From Saccharibacillus kuerlensis DSM 22868 (GTDB lineage Bacteria; Bacillota; Bacilli; Paenibacillales; Paenibacillaceae): a stretch of 64,000 nucleotides of DNA. The translations under genes and the position numbers were made by a program. Below are positions 1 through 8,242 of this stretch, in pieces; positions within the stretch are counted from its first letter, which is position 1, and each line of letters starts with the position of its first letter. The DNA is taken from contig NZ_KB899280.1 in the NCBI RefSeq assembly GCF_000378145.1, forward strand, positions 62,001 through 126,000. The letters run 5' to 3'. Below the pieces are notes generated by a model. It worked only from the letters and a program-made list of their open reading frames with translations, searched no databases and was not told the origin of the DNA.

Positions 1-431
1 TGGCGCAGGATCGGCTGCTGGTCATCCTACCGGAACATCACCCACTCGCAGGGGAGGAATGCTTTCCGGTGGAGGCGCTGGGGGAAGAACCTTTTTTGCT
101 GCTGGAGGAAGGGACGGTCAATGAAATTCGGGGAATTTTCGAGCTGCACGGTATTCATCCGAAAGTGCGGTTTACCGCACGCGACGATTACACGATCATT
201 TCCATGGTCGAGAGCGGTCTGGGCATCAGCATTTTGCCTGAGCTGGTGCTGAACCGGACGCCATACCGGGTGGTGCAAAAGGAATTGAGCGTGCCTGCCT
301 ACCGCAGGCTCGGGATCTGCCTTAGGAGCCGCGAGGATGCTTCGCCGGCGCTGCAAAAATTTCTCGAGCACGTCGAGGCGTATCCGGGTTTCCGGACGGA
401 AGCTTCCCCAGACGAGAAGAAGCCGGTCTGA
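1..431 (+). CDS. LysR-family transcriptional regulator, C-terminal part (5' end outside window)
   Basis: The frame is open from the first bases of the window (codons in phase with position 3) to a TGA at 429-431, so this is the end of a gene. About 142 residues remain. They match the LysR effector-binding domain: the stretch DRLLVILPEHHPLA near the cut edge, a middle segment ending SMVESGLGISILPELV, which is the typical second-lobe LysR signature, and a closing helix SPALQKFLEHV. The DNA-binding helix-turn-helix lies outside the window. The target is unknown. A terminator follows directly, so it is not cotranscribed with the next gene. The family call is confident; the ligand cannot be seen. 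Confidence 0.85.
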   Translation, partial: AQDRLLVILPEHHPLAGEECFPVEALGEEPFLLLEEGTVNEIRGIFELHGIHPKVRFTARDDYTIISMVESGLGISILPELVLNRTPYRVVQKELSVPAYRRLGICLRSREDASPALQKFLEHVEAYPGFRTEASPDEKKPV

Positions 432-446
432 CAGCTGTTTCGATAA

Positions 447-481
447 AAGCCGTTTCTTGAGCCAAGGAAGCGGCCTTTTTG
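447..481 (+). terminator. Intrinsic terminator of the LysR gene
   Basis: GCCG-TTTCTTG (449-459) pairs with CAAGGAA-CGGC (463-474), allowing G-U pairs and one bulge, and is followed by five T residues at 476-480. Confidence 0.6.
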
Positions 482-569
482 CGGCAGCGTGCAGGAACGG
501 GAAGCAGCAGGGGCGAAGGAAGGAGAGCAAGTATTGTAAAATACAATCCGTACAGACGGGAGATCAGCC

Positions 570-1378
570 ATGCCGACATTTGAAGCGAAAGAAAACCGTT
601 TTTATTATAACGATGAACCGGTGCAGCTGATAGCGGGAGCGATTCACTATTTTCGGGTCGTTCCGGAATACTGGGAGGATCGGCTGCGCAGGCTGATCGC
701 GTGCGGCTTCAATACCGTGGAAACGTATGTGCCTTAGAACGTACACGAGCCGTAAGAAGGAAGATTCGCGTTCGATGGCATGGCCGACCTGGAGGCGTTC
801 GTAGGCTTGGCGGGTTCGCTCGGCCTGCATGCTATCGTGCGTCCGAGTCCGTACATCTGCACGGAATGGGAATTCGGCGGGCTGCCGGCCTGGCTGCTGA
901 AGGCGGAGAGATGAGGCTGAGATGCGCCGATCCATCCTTTTTGGCCAAGCTAGACGCCTACTTCGACGAGCTGCTGCCTAGGCTGCGTCCGCTGCTGTGC
1001 ACGAACGGCGGTCCGCTTGTTGCGCTGCAGATCGAAAATGAATATGGCAGCTACGGATCGGATTCGGATTATTTGAAATATTTGCGGGACGGCATGATTC
1101 GGCGCGGCATGGATGTGCTGCTGTTTACTTTCTACGGTCCGGAGACGTTCATGCTGCGCGCCGGCTCGGTTGAAGGCGCGCTGGCTACCGTCAACTTCGG
1201 CTGGGATACGCGCGGCGCGTTCGATACGCTGCGTCGCCATCAGCTGGAAGGGCCGCTGCTGCGTCAAGGGGAGAACGAACTGATCGTGCTGGAAATGCAT
1301 GGATTTTTTGCGAGCGGAGCAGAGGAGCAGGCTGCCGTACCGTTTATCGAACTGACGGACCGCGCAGACTTGGGCTAA
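570..1378 (+). pseudogene. Decayed GH35 beta-galactosidase
   Basis: From ATG 570 the frame reads a GH35 N-terminus (IAGAIHYFRVVPEYWEDRL, GFNTVETYVP, then GLHAIVRPSPYICTEWEFGG). It is interrupted by TAG at 735 where the family has Trp (VPWN), by TAA at 753, and by stops near 912-918, after which the reading shifts to the frame of 1378. That frame keeps the acid/base motif ENEYGSYG. After FDTLRRHQ it jumps straight to the family C-terminus (GPLLRQGENELIVLEMHG), so several hundred residues including the nucleophile region are deleted. Intact GH35 enzymes are near 580-600 residues. At least two nonsense changes, one frameshift and one internal deletion make this non-functional. It sits beside an AraC regulator and a GH43 gene, probably the remains of a glycan-use locus. 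Confidence 0.85.
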
Positions 1379-1471
1379 CACGCGCGGAATTTTGCCTGCC
1401 AGGCAGGTTCGCCTTTGGTGGGAGCCCGGGCCTGTTTGCGCCGCTTCTATGATTAGAAAAGGAGGGAAGGA

Positions 1472-2839
1472 ATGTCCTGGACTTCTGAGGCTGGCGGAGG
1501 AAGAGAATTCAATATCGGACAGTACGCGCTGCCGGATTTGCGTTTTTCGTTTCAGATGTGCGGAGCCCATTGGCGTCAGGTCACGACCGGCTGGACGTAT
1601 CCGCCGCATAATCACGCGCTGTTTGAGCTGAATTACGTAATGGAAGGGGAGCAGATGACGCGGGTCGAGGGCGAACGCTATGTCCAGCAGCCGGGGGAAC
1701 TGCTGCTGCTCTCTCCAGGCTGTACGCACGAGAGTCGGATCGGCGGCACGGACTCGATGACTTATTTTTGCATTCATTTCGATATCGACGACGATTTTAT
1801 GTATGCGCGGATCGCCTCGTTGGAGAGCGCGCTTTTTGCGGCGGATTCGGAGCTGGCCGCGAAGCTTAAGCCCGATTTGGAGCGGCTGTTCCGCTTGTGC
1901 GGCGAAGAGACGGATGACGCTGCGGCAGCGCTTGCGGTCCGAACGCCGCTGCTTCGAATTCTGCTTGAATTGTGTCAATACGCGTTTGATCTGCCCGAAC
2001 CGGAGACGAGAGCGAACGCGGCGATCATGGGTCAGCGGGGAGCGGCCCGACTGCTGCGCGAACGTTATGCACTGGAAAAGAAAATACAGGATTTTCTCGC
2101 CGATCCGAGCGCCGGAGAAAGGTCGGACGACAGATCGTGGTTTCCGCCGTTCAACTGGGTCGGTTTATTCTCTGTCATGGTTCCGGATCGGGAATTTTGG
2201 GGAAAACCGGACCGATTTCTGGCCAAAATGCTGCTTGAAGACGCTCTGTCCGGCTTGGGGATTGCTGCAGTGGCAGCCGACAAACGGGTGCTGACCGCCG
2301 TTTTGTTCACGGACGGATTCAGCGTTCCGCCTTTGGAAAAGCATGCAGCCGAGTGCATTCGCCTGCTGGAGCGGCGGCTGAACGAGCCGGTCCGGTTGGG
2401 CTTGGGCGGCGTCGCGGCTTCTTCGGCCGAACTTAAAGCGCTATACCGGCAGAGCTTGAGTCAGCTCGGACTTCGCGAGTCTGACGGGACGCTGCCGAAC
2501 TTCGATTTTATCAACCGTACAATAAGGCTGGCGCTGTTGGCGGTCGAATCCGAATATGCCGATCCCGACCTGACTTTAGGGAGGCTGGCAGCCAGGCTGG
2601 AACTGACGCCGAATTACCTGAGCGGACTGTTTACCGCCGAAACGGGACACCCGTTCACCTGGCATCTGACCCGGATTCGTATCGAACGGGCGCGTAAGCT
2701 GCTCGAAGAAACGCGATTGAAAGTTCACCAGATCGCCAATCAAACCGGATATACGGATCAGGCTTATTTTAGCCGCTGTTTCAAGTCGGTGGTTGGCGTG
2801 AGCCCGGCCGCTTATCGGGCGGGCGCTCAGATAAACTGA
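1472..2839 (+). CDS. AraC-family transcriptional regulator with cupin sensor domain
   Basis: 455 residues. ATG 1472 follows an AAAGGAGGG ribosome binding site at good distance. The N-terminus (about residues 25-110) is a cupin-like ligand-binding fold (YPPHNHALFELNYVMEGEQ, then QPGELLLLSPGCTHES) typical of sugar-responsive AraC regulators. A long helical middle part links to a C-terminal AraC double helix-turn-helix from about residue 350: LTLGRLAARLELTPNYLSGLF and KVHQIANQTGYTDQAYFSRCFK, ending VGVSPAAYRA. It is transcribed toward the GH43 gene 168 bp downstream, whose promoter carries two direct repeats in the arrangement AraC proteins use, so it probably activates that gene in response to a plant-derived sugar. 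The effector is not known. Confidence 0.9.
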   Translation: MSWTSEAGGGREFNIGQYALPDLRFSFQMCGAHWRQVTTGWTYPPHNHALFELNYVMEGEQMTRVEGERYVQQPGELLLLSPGCTHESRIGGTDSMTYFCIHFDIDDDFMYARIASLESALFAADSELAAKLKPDLERLFRLCGEETDDAAAALAVRTPLLRILLELCQYAFDLPEPETRANAAIMGQRGAARLLRERYALEKKIQDFLADPSAGERSDDRSWFPPFNWVGLFSVMVPDREFWGKPDRFLAKMLLEDALSGLGIAAVAADKRVLTAVLFTDGFSVPPLEKHAAECIRLLERRLNEPVRLGLGGVAASSAELKALYRQSLSQLGLRESDGTLPNFDFINRTIRLALLAVESEYADPDLTLGRLAARLELTPNYLSGLFTAETGHPFTWHLTRIRIERARKLLEETRLKVHQIANQTGYTDQAYFSRCFKSVVGVSPAAYRAGAQIN

Positions 2840-2859
2840 AGAATTCGCTTACAATTAAT

Positions 2860-2922
2860 CGTAGATTTGTCCAATTGAGCGTAGATATTTACATTGTTTG
2901 CTCCGATCACGGATGACATACT
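2860..2922 (+). promoter_or_regulatory. Promoter of the GH43 gene with tandem AraC-type operator half-sites
   Basis: CGTAGAT occurs at 2860-2866 and again at 2880-2886, exactly 20 bp apart (two helical turns) and within a wider 20-bp repeat that matches at 14 of 20 positions. A candidate promoter TTGTTT (2894-2899), 17-bp spacer, CATACT (2917-2922) starts 7 bp after the second repeat. Same-face direct repeats abutting the -35 are what AraC activators bind. The regulator encoded just upstream is the obvious candidate (inference). Confidence 0.55.
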
Positions 2923-3006
2923 GAAATGGGAGCGAAAAGAACGGAGACCCGCTTTTCCGCGCACCGTCCGTTTCGATTTAAATTCGTTTTGCAAAGGAGC
3001 GTAACA

Positions 3007-3999
3007 ATGAAATCATCATTTAATCAGCCTATCGTCACCCATATCTACACGGCCGATCCTTCTGCTCACGTATTCGAGGGCAAGTTGTACATCTACCCTT
3101 CGCATGATCTCGACCATGACGGTCCCAGCAACGATAACGGCGACCAATACCGGATGGAGGATTACCACGTGCTGTCCATGGAAGGCATCGGAGCAAAAGC
3201 AATCGATGAGGGCGAAGCCCTTCATCTTCGCGACGTACCGTGGGCTTCGTCACAGCTCTGGGCGCCGGATGCCGCATTTAAAAACGGAAAGTACTATCTG
3301 TTCTTCCCCGCTCGCGATCACGACGGCATCTTCCGGATCGGCGCGGCAGCGTCCGATTCTCCGGCGGGACCATTCAAAGCGGAGCCGAATTACATACCGG
3401 GGAGCTTCAGCATCGACCCGGCCGTGCTGGTCGACGACGATGGTAAGGCTTACATGTATTTCGGCGGATTATGGGGCGGGCAGTTGGAAAAATGGCAGAG
3501 CGGCGCCTACGAGCCTCAACGGGAAGGTCCGGCTTCCTGTGAACCCGCGCTGGGTCCACGCGTGGCGAAGCTGAGCGAAGACATGCTGTCATTCGAGGCT
3601 GAGCCGAGCGAAATTTCCATCGTCGACGAAAGCGGAAATCCGATTCTTGCCGGTGACGAAGATCGCCGTTACTTCGAAGGTCCGTGGGTACATCGATACA
3701 ATGGGCTTTACTATTTGTCGTATTCGACCGGAACGACGCACAAGCTGGTCTATGCGACGAGTGGCAGCCCGACGGGCCCATTCGTTTACAGGGGCGTTAT
3801 ACTGCCGCCGGTAGTCGGTTGGACGACGCATCATTCCATCGTCGAATTCGATGGGAAATGGTATTTGTTCTATCATGACAGTTCCTTGTCGGGAGGCGTC
3901 AATCATAAACGGTGCGTCAAATATACGGAACTGCATTATAACGATGACGGAACGATCCGAATGATAGAACCTTATGCGAATGCGGAGACCGGGGCCTGA
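3007..3999 (+). CDS. GH43-family glycoside hydrolase
   Basis: 330 residues from ATG 3007, chosen because AAAGGAGC lies 7 bp upstream; an in-frame ATG at 2926 has no such site and adds a non-conserved extension. The protein is a five-bladed beta-propeller GH43 enzyme. The three catalytic acidic residues are visible: the base in TADPSAHVFEGKLYIYPSHD, the pKa modulator in SIDPAVLVDDDGKAYMYFGG, and the general acid in YFEGPWVHRYNGLYYLSYS. There is no signal peptide, so it acts inside the cell on imported oligosaccharides, as arabinofuranosidase or beta-xylosidase; the exact substrate cannot be told from sequence alone. It lies downstream of the AraC gene and near the broken GH35 gene. Confidence 0.85.
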   Translation: MKSSFNQPIVTHIYTADPSAHVFEGKLYIYPSHDLDHDGPSNDNGDQYRMEDYHVLSMEGIGAKAIDEGEALHLRDVPWASSQLWAPDAAFKNGKYYLFFPARDHDGIFRIGAAASDSPAGPFKAEPNYIPGSFSIDPAVLVDDDGKAYMYFGGLWGGQLEKWQSGAYEPQREGPASCEPALGPRVAKLSEDMLSFEAEPSEISIVDESGNPILAGDEDRRYFEGPWVHRYNGLYYLSYSTGTTHKLVYATSGSPTGPFVYRGVILPPVVGWTTHHSIVEFDGKWYLFYHDSSLSGGVNHKRCVKYTELHYNDDGTIRMIEPYANAETGA

Positions 4000-4125
4000 G
4001 AAAGCGCTCAGCGCGGCGGAGCTTCGATGTTTGCCGAGTACCGCTTCGGGGCTTCTCGAATCGGATAATCCTTCTGCCGGTGAGCGGGAAGGGTTCGAAT
4101 TGAATAAAAGCCGTTTGCTTTACAG

Positions 4126-4153
4126 CGCCCGCGCCGATGCCGGGCGTTTTTTT
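4126..4153 (+). terminator. Intrinsic terminator after GH43 gene
   Basis: CGCCCG (4126-4131) pairs with CGGGCG (4141-4146) and is followed by seven T residues (4147-4153). The remaining bases of the 346-bp gap between GH43 and pstS hold this terminator and the Pho-box region; I see no gene. Confidence 0.8.
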
Positions 4154-4206
4154 GACGACGGTAAGGCGTTATGAAAGAAAGCATCTTTCCGGTTCGGTTC
4201 GAATAT

Positions 4207-4260
4207 TTTACACTGCTTTTACAAAACGAGTGCTTTGCGTTAATTTTCGGACCTTACAAT
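4207..4260 (+). promoter_or_regulatory. PhoP-box-like promoter of the pst operon
   Basis: TTTACA at 4207-4212 is followed after 5 bp by TTTACA at 4218-4223, an exact 11-bp period, and a weaker TTAATT is in phase at 4240-4245. Gram-positive PhoP binds tandem TTAACA-like hexamers with 5-bp spacers. A -10 like TACAAT (4255-4260) lacks a good -35 at the right distance, as expected for a PhoP-activated promoter. The downstream genes are pstSCAB, the classic Pho target. Confidence 0.7.
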
Positions 4261-4345
4261 GGGAACTGTAAAGCGGCACGGACAACTCGGACAGAGAGAA
4301 GACGACCGCAATCGTATGAATATACTTAGGAGGGTCTAATCAGAC

Positions 4346-5299
4346 ATGAAATCGAAAAAAACGTTATTCGGCACTTTGACACTTACCGCTATGCTCGCGC
4401 TTACCGCTTGTGGTGGTAACTCCGGCGGCACAACGACTACAGAACCTACTACGGGAACAGGCGGCACAACAACTCCTCCGACAACATCGGAGCAGCCAGC
4501 CGACACAGCTATCTCGGGATCGATTCTGGCAGTCGGATCTACAGCGCTTCAGCCGCTGGTTGATCAGGTAGGTCAAAAGTTCATGGAAGAAAATGCCGAA
4601 GTTACGGTTCAAGTACAGGGCGGAGGCAGCGGTACGGGCCTGACTCAGGTATCCGAAGGCGCTGCAGACATCGGCAACTCCGACGTATTTGCAGAAGAGA
4701 AGCTGGATGCCGACAAAGCGGCTGAGCTGGTCGATCACCAAGTAGCGGTTGTCGCTATGGCAACTGTAGTAAACAAAGACGCAGGCGTAGACAACCTGAC
4801 GAAGCAGCAGCTGCTGGATGTATTCAGCGGTAAAGTAACAAACTGGAGTGAAGTTGGCGGCGCTGATAAGAAGATCACGATCGTAAACCGTCCAAGCAGC
4901 TCGGGTACGCGTGCAACGTTCGAGAAATATGCTCTGGGTGAAAAAGTTGAGAACGTTGAAGGTTCGATCGAGCAGGATTCGTCGGGTACTGTTAAGCAGA
5001 TCATTGCTGACACATCTGGCGCAGTAGGCTACCTGGCCTTCTCCTACCTGGACGACACAGTTACCGCTCTGAGCTACGACGGCGTAGAGCCGACGGATGA
5101 AAACGTACAAAGCGGCGAGTACCCAGTATGGGCTTACGAGCACATGTACACGAAGGGCGAGCCTGAAGGCGCAACAAAAGCTTTCCTGGATTACTTCATG
5201 ACTGAAGAAGTTCAAAACTCGGACGTAACTGAACTGGGTTACATTCCAGTATCCAGCATGGAAGTAAAACGCGATGCAGAAGGCAAAGTCGTTCAATAA
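4346..5299 (+). CDS. pstS: Phosphate ABC transporter, phosphate-binding lipoprotein PstS
   Basis: 317 residues; AGGAGGG lies about 11 bp before ATG 4346. It starts with a lipoprotein signal whose lipobox LTAC places the lipidated Cys at residue 22, then a low-complexity Gly/Thr/Pro linker (to about residue 50), then the PstS fold: GSTALQPLVDQVGQKF, GGGSGTGLTQV, SDVFAEEK, RPSSSGTRATFEKY and DTSGAVGYLAFSY. These loops hold phosphate by Ser, Thr, Asp and Arg side chains. It captures phosphate at the outer face of the membrane and hands it to PstCA. It is first in pstS-pstC-pstA-pstB and is followed by a hairpin that may let it be made in excess of the permeases. Confidence 0.95.
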   Translation: MKSKKTLFGTLTLTAMLALTACGGNSGGTTTTEPTTGTGGTTTPPTTSEQPADTAISGSILAVGSTALQPLVDQVGQKFMEENAEVTVQVQGGGSGTGLTQVSEGAADIGNSDVFAEEKLDADKAAELVDHQVAVVAMATVVNKDAGVDNLTKQQLLDVFSGKVTNWSEVGGADKKITIVNRPSSSGTRATFEKYALGEKVENVEGSIEQDSSGTVKQIIADTSGAVGYLAFSYLDDTVTALSYDGVEPTDENVQSGEYPVWAYEHMYTKGEPEGATKAFLDYFMTEEVQNSDVTELGYIPVSSMEVKRDAEGKVVQ

Positions 5300-5322
5300 T
5301 TGACTCGACGCACCGGCAAAAA

Positions 5323-5343
5323 AGAGGCGGTCTAACCGCCTCT
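5323..5343 (+). terminator. Intercistronic hairpin between pstS and pstC
   Basis: AGAGGCGGT (5323-5331) is a perfect complement of ACCGCCTCT (5335-5343) around a 3-base loop. The bases after it are ATTTGCG rather than a true U-tract, so it is more likely a partial terminator or mRNA-stabilising hairpin that keeps pstS transcripts more abundant than pstCAB. Confidence 0.55.
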
Positions 5344-5382
5344 ATTTGCGCGTTTATCAACGAATGGAGAGGGTAACCACTT

Positions 5383-6306
5383 ATGGAAAATAATAAGGCT
5401 GCCGCAAACAATAAGAGGCGCGGCTTTGCCAGACACCAACGCGAAGACATGATCGGCAAGATTTATACGTATCTCTGCGTACTTATGCTGATTGTCGTTA
5501 TTGTGTCAATCGTGTACTTTGTTGCGTCGAAAGGGTTAGCTACCTTTATAACGGACGGTGTTAGTCCGTTCGAGTTCCTGTTTGGAACGCACTGGAGTCC
5601 TGATGGAACTAATCCGTCCTTCGGCGCTCTGCCGTTCATCGCAGGTTCATTTGTCGTGTCGATGCTTGCTGCGCTGATTGCCGGACCTCTGAGCATTTGC
5701 GCAGCACTGTTTATGACCGAGATTGTACCAGGCAAGGGCAAGCGTATTCTGCAGCCGGTTATCGAGCTGCTGTCGGGCATTCCGTCCGTTGTATACGGCT
5801 TTATCGGTTTGACGGTTCTCGTGCCGTTCATTTCGACAGTGAGCGGCGGAAACACGCTTGGTTACGGTGTAGCTGCAGGCGCATTGGTATTGTCGGTTAT
5901 GATTCTGCCAACAATTACAAGTATTGCGGCAGATGCACTGGCTTCGCTCCCGCGCGGTATGCGCGAAGCGTCCTACGCACTCGGCGCAACACGCTGGCAG
6001 ACGATCTACCGGGTCATTCTGCCGACATTGGCTCCTTCGCTGTGGACGGGTATCATTCTTGGTATTGCTCGCGCATTTGGCGAAGCACTGGCCGTTCAGA
6101 TGGTTATCGGTAACGCACCATTCTTACCTAAATCACTGCTCACGTCGGCTTCGACATTGACCAGTGTTATCACACTGAACATGACGAATACTTCGACCGG
6201 ATCGGTTCAGAACAACGTCCTTTGGAGCATGGCTTTGATGCTGCTCTTCATGACCTTCGTGTTCATCATCATTGTACGGTTGCTTCAAAGGAGGAATAAG
6301 CTGTGA
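5383..6306 (+). CDS. pstC: Phosphate ABC transporter permease PstC
   Basis: 307 residues; GGAGAGGG lies upstream of ATG 5383. A hydrophilic N-terminus of about 25 residues is followed by six predicted membrane helices. The ABC permease EAA loop that contacts the ATPase is visible at about residues 195-215 (LASLPRGMREASYALGATRW), preceded by the conserved segment ELLSGIPSVVYGFIGL. With PstA it forms the membrane channel for phosphate. The pstA gene overlaps its stop codon. Confidence 0.95.
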   Translation: MENNKAAANNKRRGFARHQREDMIGKIYTYLCVLMLIVVIVSIVYFVASKGLATFITDGVSPFEFLFGTHWSPDGTNPSFGALPFIAGSFVVSMLAALIAGPLSICAALFMTEIVPGKGKRILQPVIELLSGIPSVVYGFIGLTVLVPFISTVSGGNTLGYGVAAGALVLSVMILPTITSIAADALASLPRGMREASYALGATRWQTIYRVILPTLAPSLWTGIILGIARAFGEALAVQMVIGNAPFLPKSLLTSASTLTSVITLNMTNTSTGSVQNNVLWSMALMLLFMTFVFIIIVRLLQRRNKL

Positions 6307-7199
6307 ACGCAAAAACTGCGGACAAAATCGCGACTGGCGTCATTATTTTCTTCGCCATAGTGATCGTCGCCATTCTGGGCGGATTGCTTGGCTTTATCCT
6401 GGTGCGCGGTCTATCGCACATCAGTTGGGACTTCTTGACTTCCCCTTCGCAGAACTTCAAAGCGGGCGGCGGTATTGGTCCACAATTATTTAACTCGCTT
6501 TTCCTGCTTGTATTGACTATGATTATCACGGTTCCGCTCGGTTTGGGTGGCGGTATCTATATGGCCGAGTATGCAAAGGAAAACAAGATAACAGGATTTA
6601 TCCGCCTCGTCGTCGAAGTGCTGTCTTCTTTCCCTTCGATCGTTGTCGGTTTGTTCGGCCTCTTGCTCTTCGTTAACACATTTAAGCTTGGTTACTCGCT
6701 GCTGGCGGGTGCGATTGCGCTGGCAATCTTCAATCTGCCGCTGATGGTTCGGATTACAGAACAATCGTTCCGCGCGGTTCCGAGAGAACAGAAAGAAGCC
6801 GGCTTGGCACTCGGCCTGTCCAAGTGGAAGATCATTACTTCCATTCTGCTGCCGGTTGCTCTTCCAAGCTTGATTACAGGTACAATTCTTGCAGCTGGCC
6901 GCGTATTCGGTGAAGCTGCAGCGCTGCTCTTTACATCGGGCATGACGACACCTCCACTGGACTTCACGGACTGGAATCCACTGAATCCACGTTCGCCGAT
7001 CAATCCACTGCGCTCGGCAGAGACGCTCGCCGTGCATATTTGGAAAGTCAACAGTGAAGGACGTATTCCGGATGCTAAAGATGTATCGGCCGGAGCTTCG
7101 GCTGTACTCGTTATTATGGTTCTGATCTTCAACCTGATAGCGCGCTGGTTCGGCCGCTTCGTATATCGTAAAATTACCGCTTCCAAGCAAGTAAACTAG
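6303..7199 (+). CDS. pstA: Phosphate ABC transporter permease PstA
   Basis: 298 residues. The start is GTG 6303, which overlaps the pstC stop (GTGA), with AGGAGG about 8 bp upstream, giving translational coupling. Six predicted membrane helices; the permease motif EVLSSFPSIVVGLFGLLLF and an EAA loop FRAVPREQKEAGLALGLSKW mark it as PstA. It pairs with PstC in the phosphate channel. No start other than this GTG fits the ribosome binding site. Confidence 0.95.
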   Translation: MNAKTADKIATGVIIFFAIVIVAILGGLLGFILVRGLSHISWDFLTSPSQNFKAGGGIGPQLFNSLFLLVLTMIITVPLGLGGGIYMAEYAKENKITGFIRLVVEVLSSFPSIVVGLFGLLLFVNTFKLGYSLLAGAIALAIFNLPLMVRITEQSFRAVPREQKEAGLALGLSKWKIITSILLPVALPSLITGTILAAGRVFGEAAALLFTSGMTTPPLDFTDWNPLNPRSPINPLRSAETLAVHIWKVNSEGRIPDAKDVSAGASAVLVIMVLIFNLIARWFGRFVYRKITASKQVN

Positions 7200-7211
7200 G
7201 AGGACTTCGTT

Positions 7212-7979
7212 ATGCAGACTAGTACGCAACCCCGTTTCGGTACGGAAGAACTGAGCGTATTCTACGGCACGAACGAGGCCGTCAAAAAGATTAATATGGA
7301 GTTTCCCGACAAGAGTGTAACCGCACTGATCGGACCATCGGGCTGCGGGAAGTCGACTTTCCTGCGTTCCTTGAACCGAATGAACGACGAGATCGCTTCT
7401 GCTCGAGTCACCGGCCGCATCTGGATGGACGGAGAAGACTTGAACGATAAAAATACAGATGCAGTCACACTTCGTCAGAAGATCGGTATGGTGTGGCAGC
7501 GTCCGAACCCGTTCTACAAGTCGATCTATGAAAACATCGCGTTTGGACCTAGATATCATGGAACGCGCAGCAAAAAACAGCTTGATGAAATCGTTGAGCA
7601 AAGTCTGCGCCGTGCAGCCCTGTGGGATGAAGTTAAAGACCGTCTGAAAGAATCGGCTCTGTCACTCTCCGGTGGACAGCAGCAGCGTCTGTGCATTGCA
7701 CGTGCTCTCTCTGTAAGCCCCCAGATTTTGCTGCTCGATGAACCGGCTTCCGCACTGGACCCGGTATCGACAGGCAAGGTTGAAGAACTTATCATCGAAC
7801 TGAAGAAAGAGCTTCGCATTGTTATCGTGACGCACAACATGCAGCAGGCTGCCCGTGTCTCCGATTTCACCGCCTATTTCTATCTGGGCAATCTGATCGA
7901 GCACGACAACACAACCAAGCTGTTCTCCAACCCTTCCAACCAGATGACCCAGGAATATATCATGGGCCGGTTTGGCTGA
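7212..7979 (+). CDS. pstB: Phosphate ABC transporter ATP-binding protein PstB
   Basis: 255 residues; AGGAGG precedes ATG 7212. Walker A is GPSGCGKST at residues 41-49, the Q-loop lies in [20 protein letters not shown], the ABC signature is LSGGQQQR, Walker B is [12 protein letters not shown], and the switch His is in [15 protein letters not shown]. The GMVWQ(R)PNPF segment and the C-terminal [18 protein letters not shown] are PstB hallmarks. It powers phosphate import on the cytoplasmic side of PstCA. It ends the operon; no phoU follows here. Confidence 0.95.
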   Translation: MQTSTQPRFGTEELSVFYGTNEAVKKINMEFPDKSVTALIGPSGCGKSTFLRSLNRMNDEIASARVTGRIWMDGEDLNDKNTDAVTLRQKIGMVWQRPNPFYKSIYENIAFGPRYHGTRSKKQLDEIVEQSLRRAALWDEVKDRLKESALSLSGGQQQRLCIARALSVSPQILLLDEPASALDPVSTGKVEELIIELKKELRIVIVTHNMQQAARVSDFTAYFYLGNLIEHDNTTKLFSNPSNQMTQEYIMGRFG

Positions 7980-8054
7980 ACAAGCGATTTGGGAGCGGCC
8001 GACCACGGTAGAGCTTCCCATCGCTTTTCGAATACTTTCATACGATTTGTTCTG

Positions 8055-8092
8055 GACCGTTTCCTTTATAACAAAGGATACGGTCTTTTTTT
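8055..8092 (+). terminator. Intrinsic terminator of the pst operon
   Basis: GACCGTTTCCTTT (8055-8067) pairs with AAAGGATACGGTC (8073-8085) with one mismatch, followed by seven T residues (8086-8092). Confidence 0.85.
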
Positions 8093-8124
8093 GTCCCGCT
8101 GGATGTTAATCGGTTAACAACGGC

Positions 8125-8153
8125 TTGAAGGCCTTTCTTCAATCCAGTACGAT
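8125..8153 (+). promoter_or_regulatory. SigA-type promoter upstream of the FhuF-like gene
   Basis: TTGAAG (8125-8130), 17-bp spacer, TACGAT (8148-8153). A palindrome GTTAATCGGTTAAC sits just upstream at 8105-8118 and may be an operator. Confidence 0.5.
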
Positions 8154-8242
8154 AGATGAATGAGAAACAAGAAGAACAAGAAAGAAGATGAAGCAGAAAA
8201 TACGAAGCAGAAAATTTCGGTCCAAGAAAGGGTGAACCTGTC

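Noticed and set aside
950-1978. 342-codon open frame on the - strand
   Set aside because: Antisense to the GH35 remnant and the AraC gene; no family resemblance.
4364-5296. 310-codon open frame on the - strand
   Set aside because: It is antisense to pstS, which has a full family match, lipobox and ribosome binding site; the - strand product resembles no protein.
6486-7601. 371-codon open frame on the - strand
   Set aside because: Antisense to pstA and pstB, with no ribosome binding site or domain.
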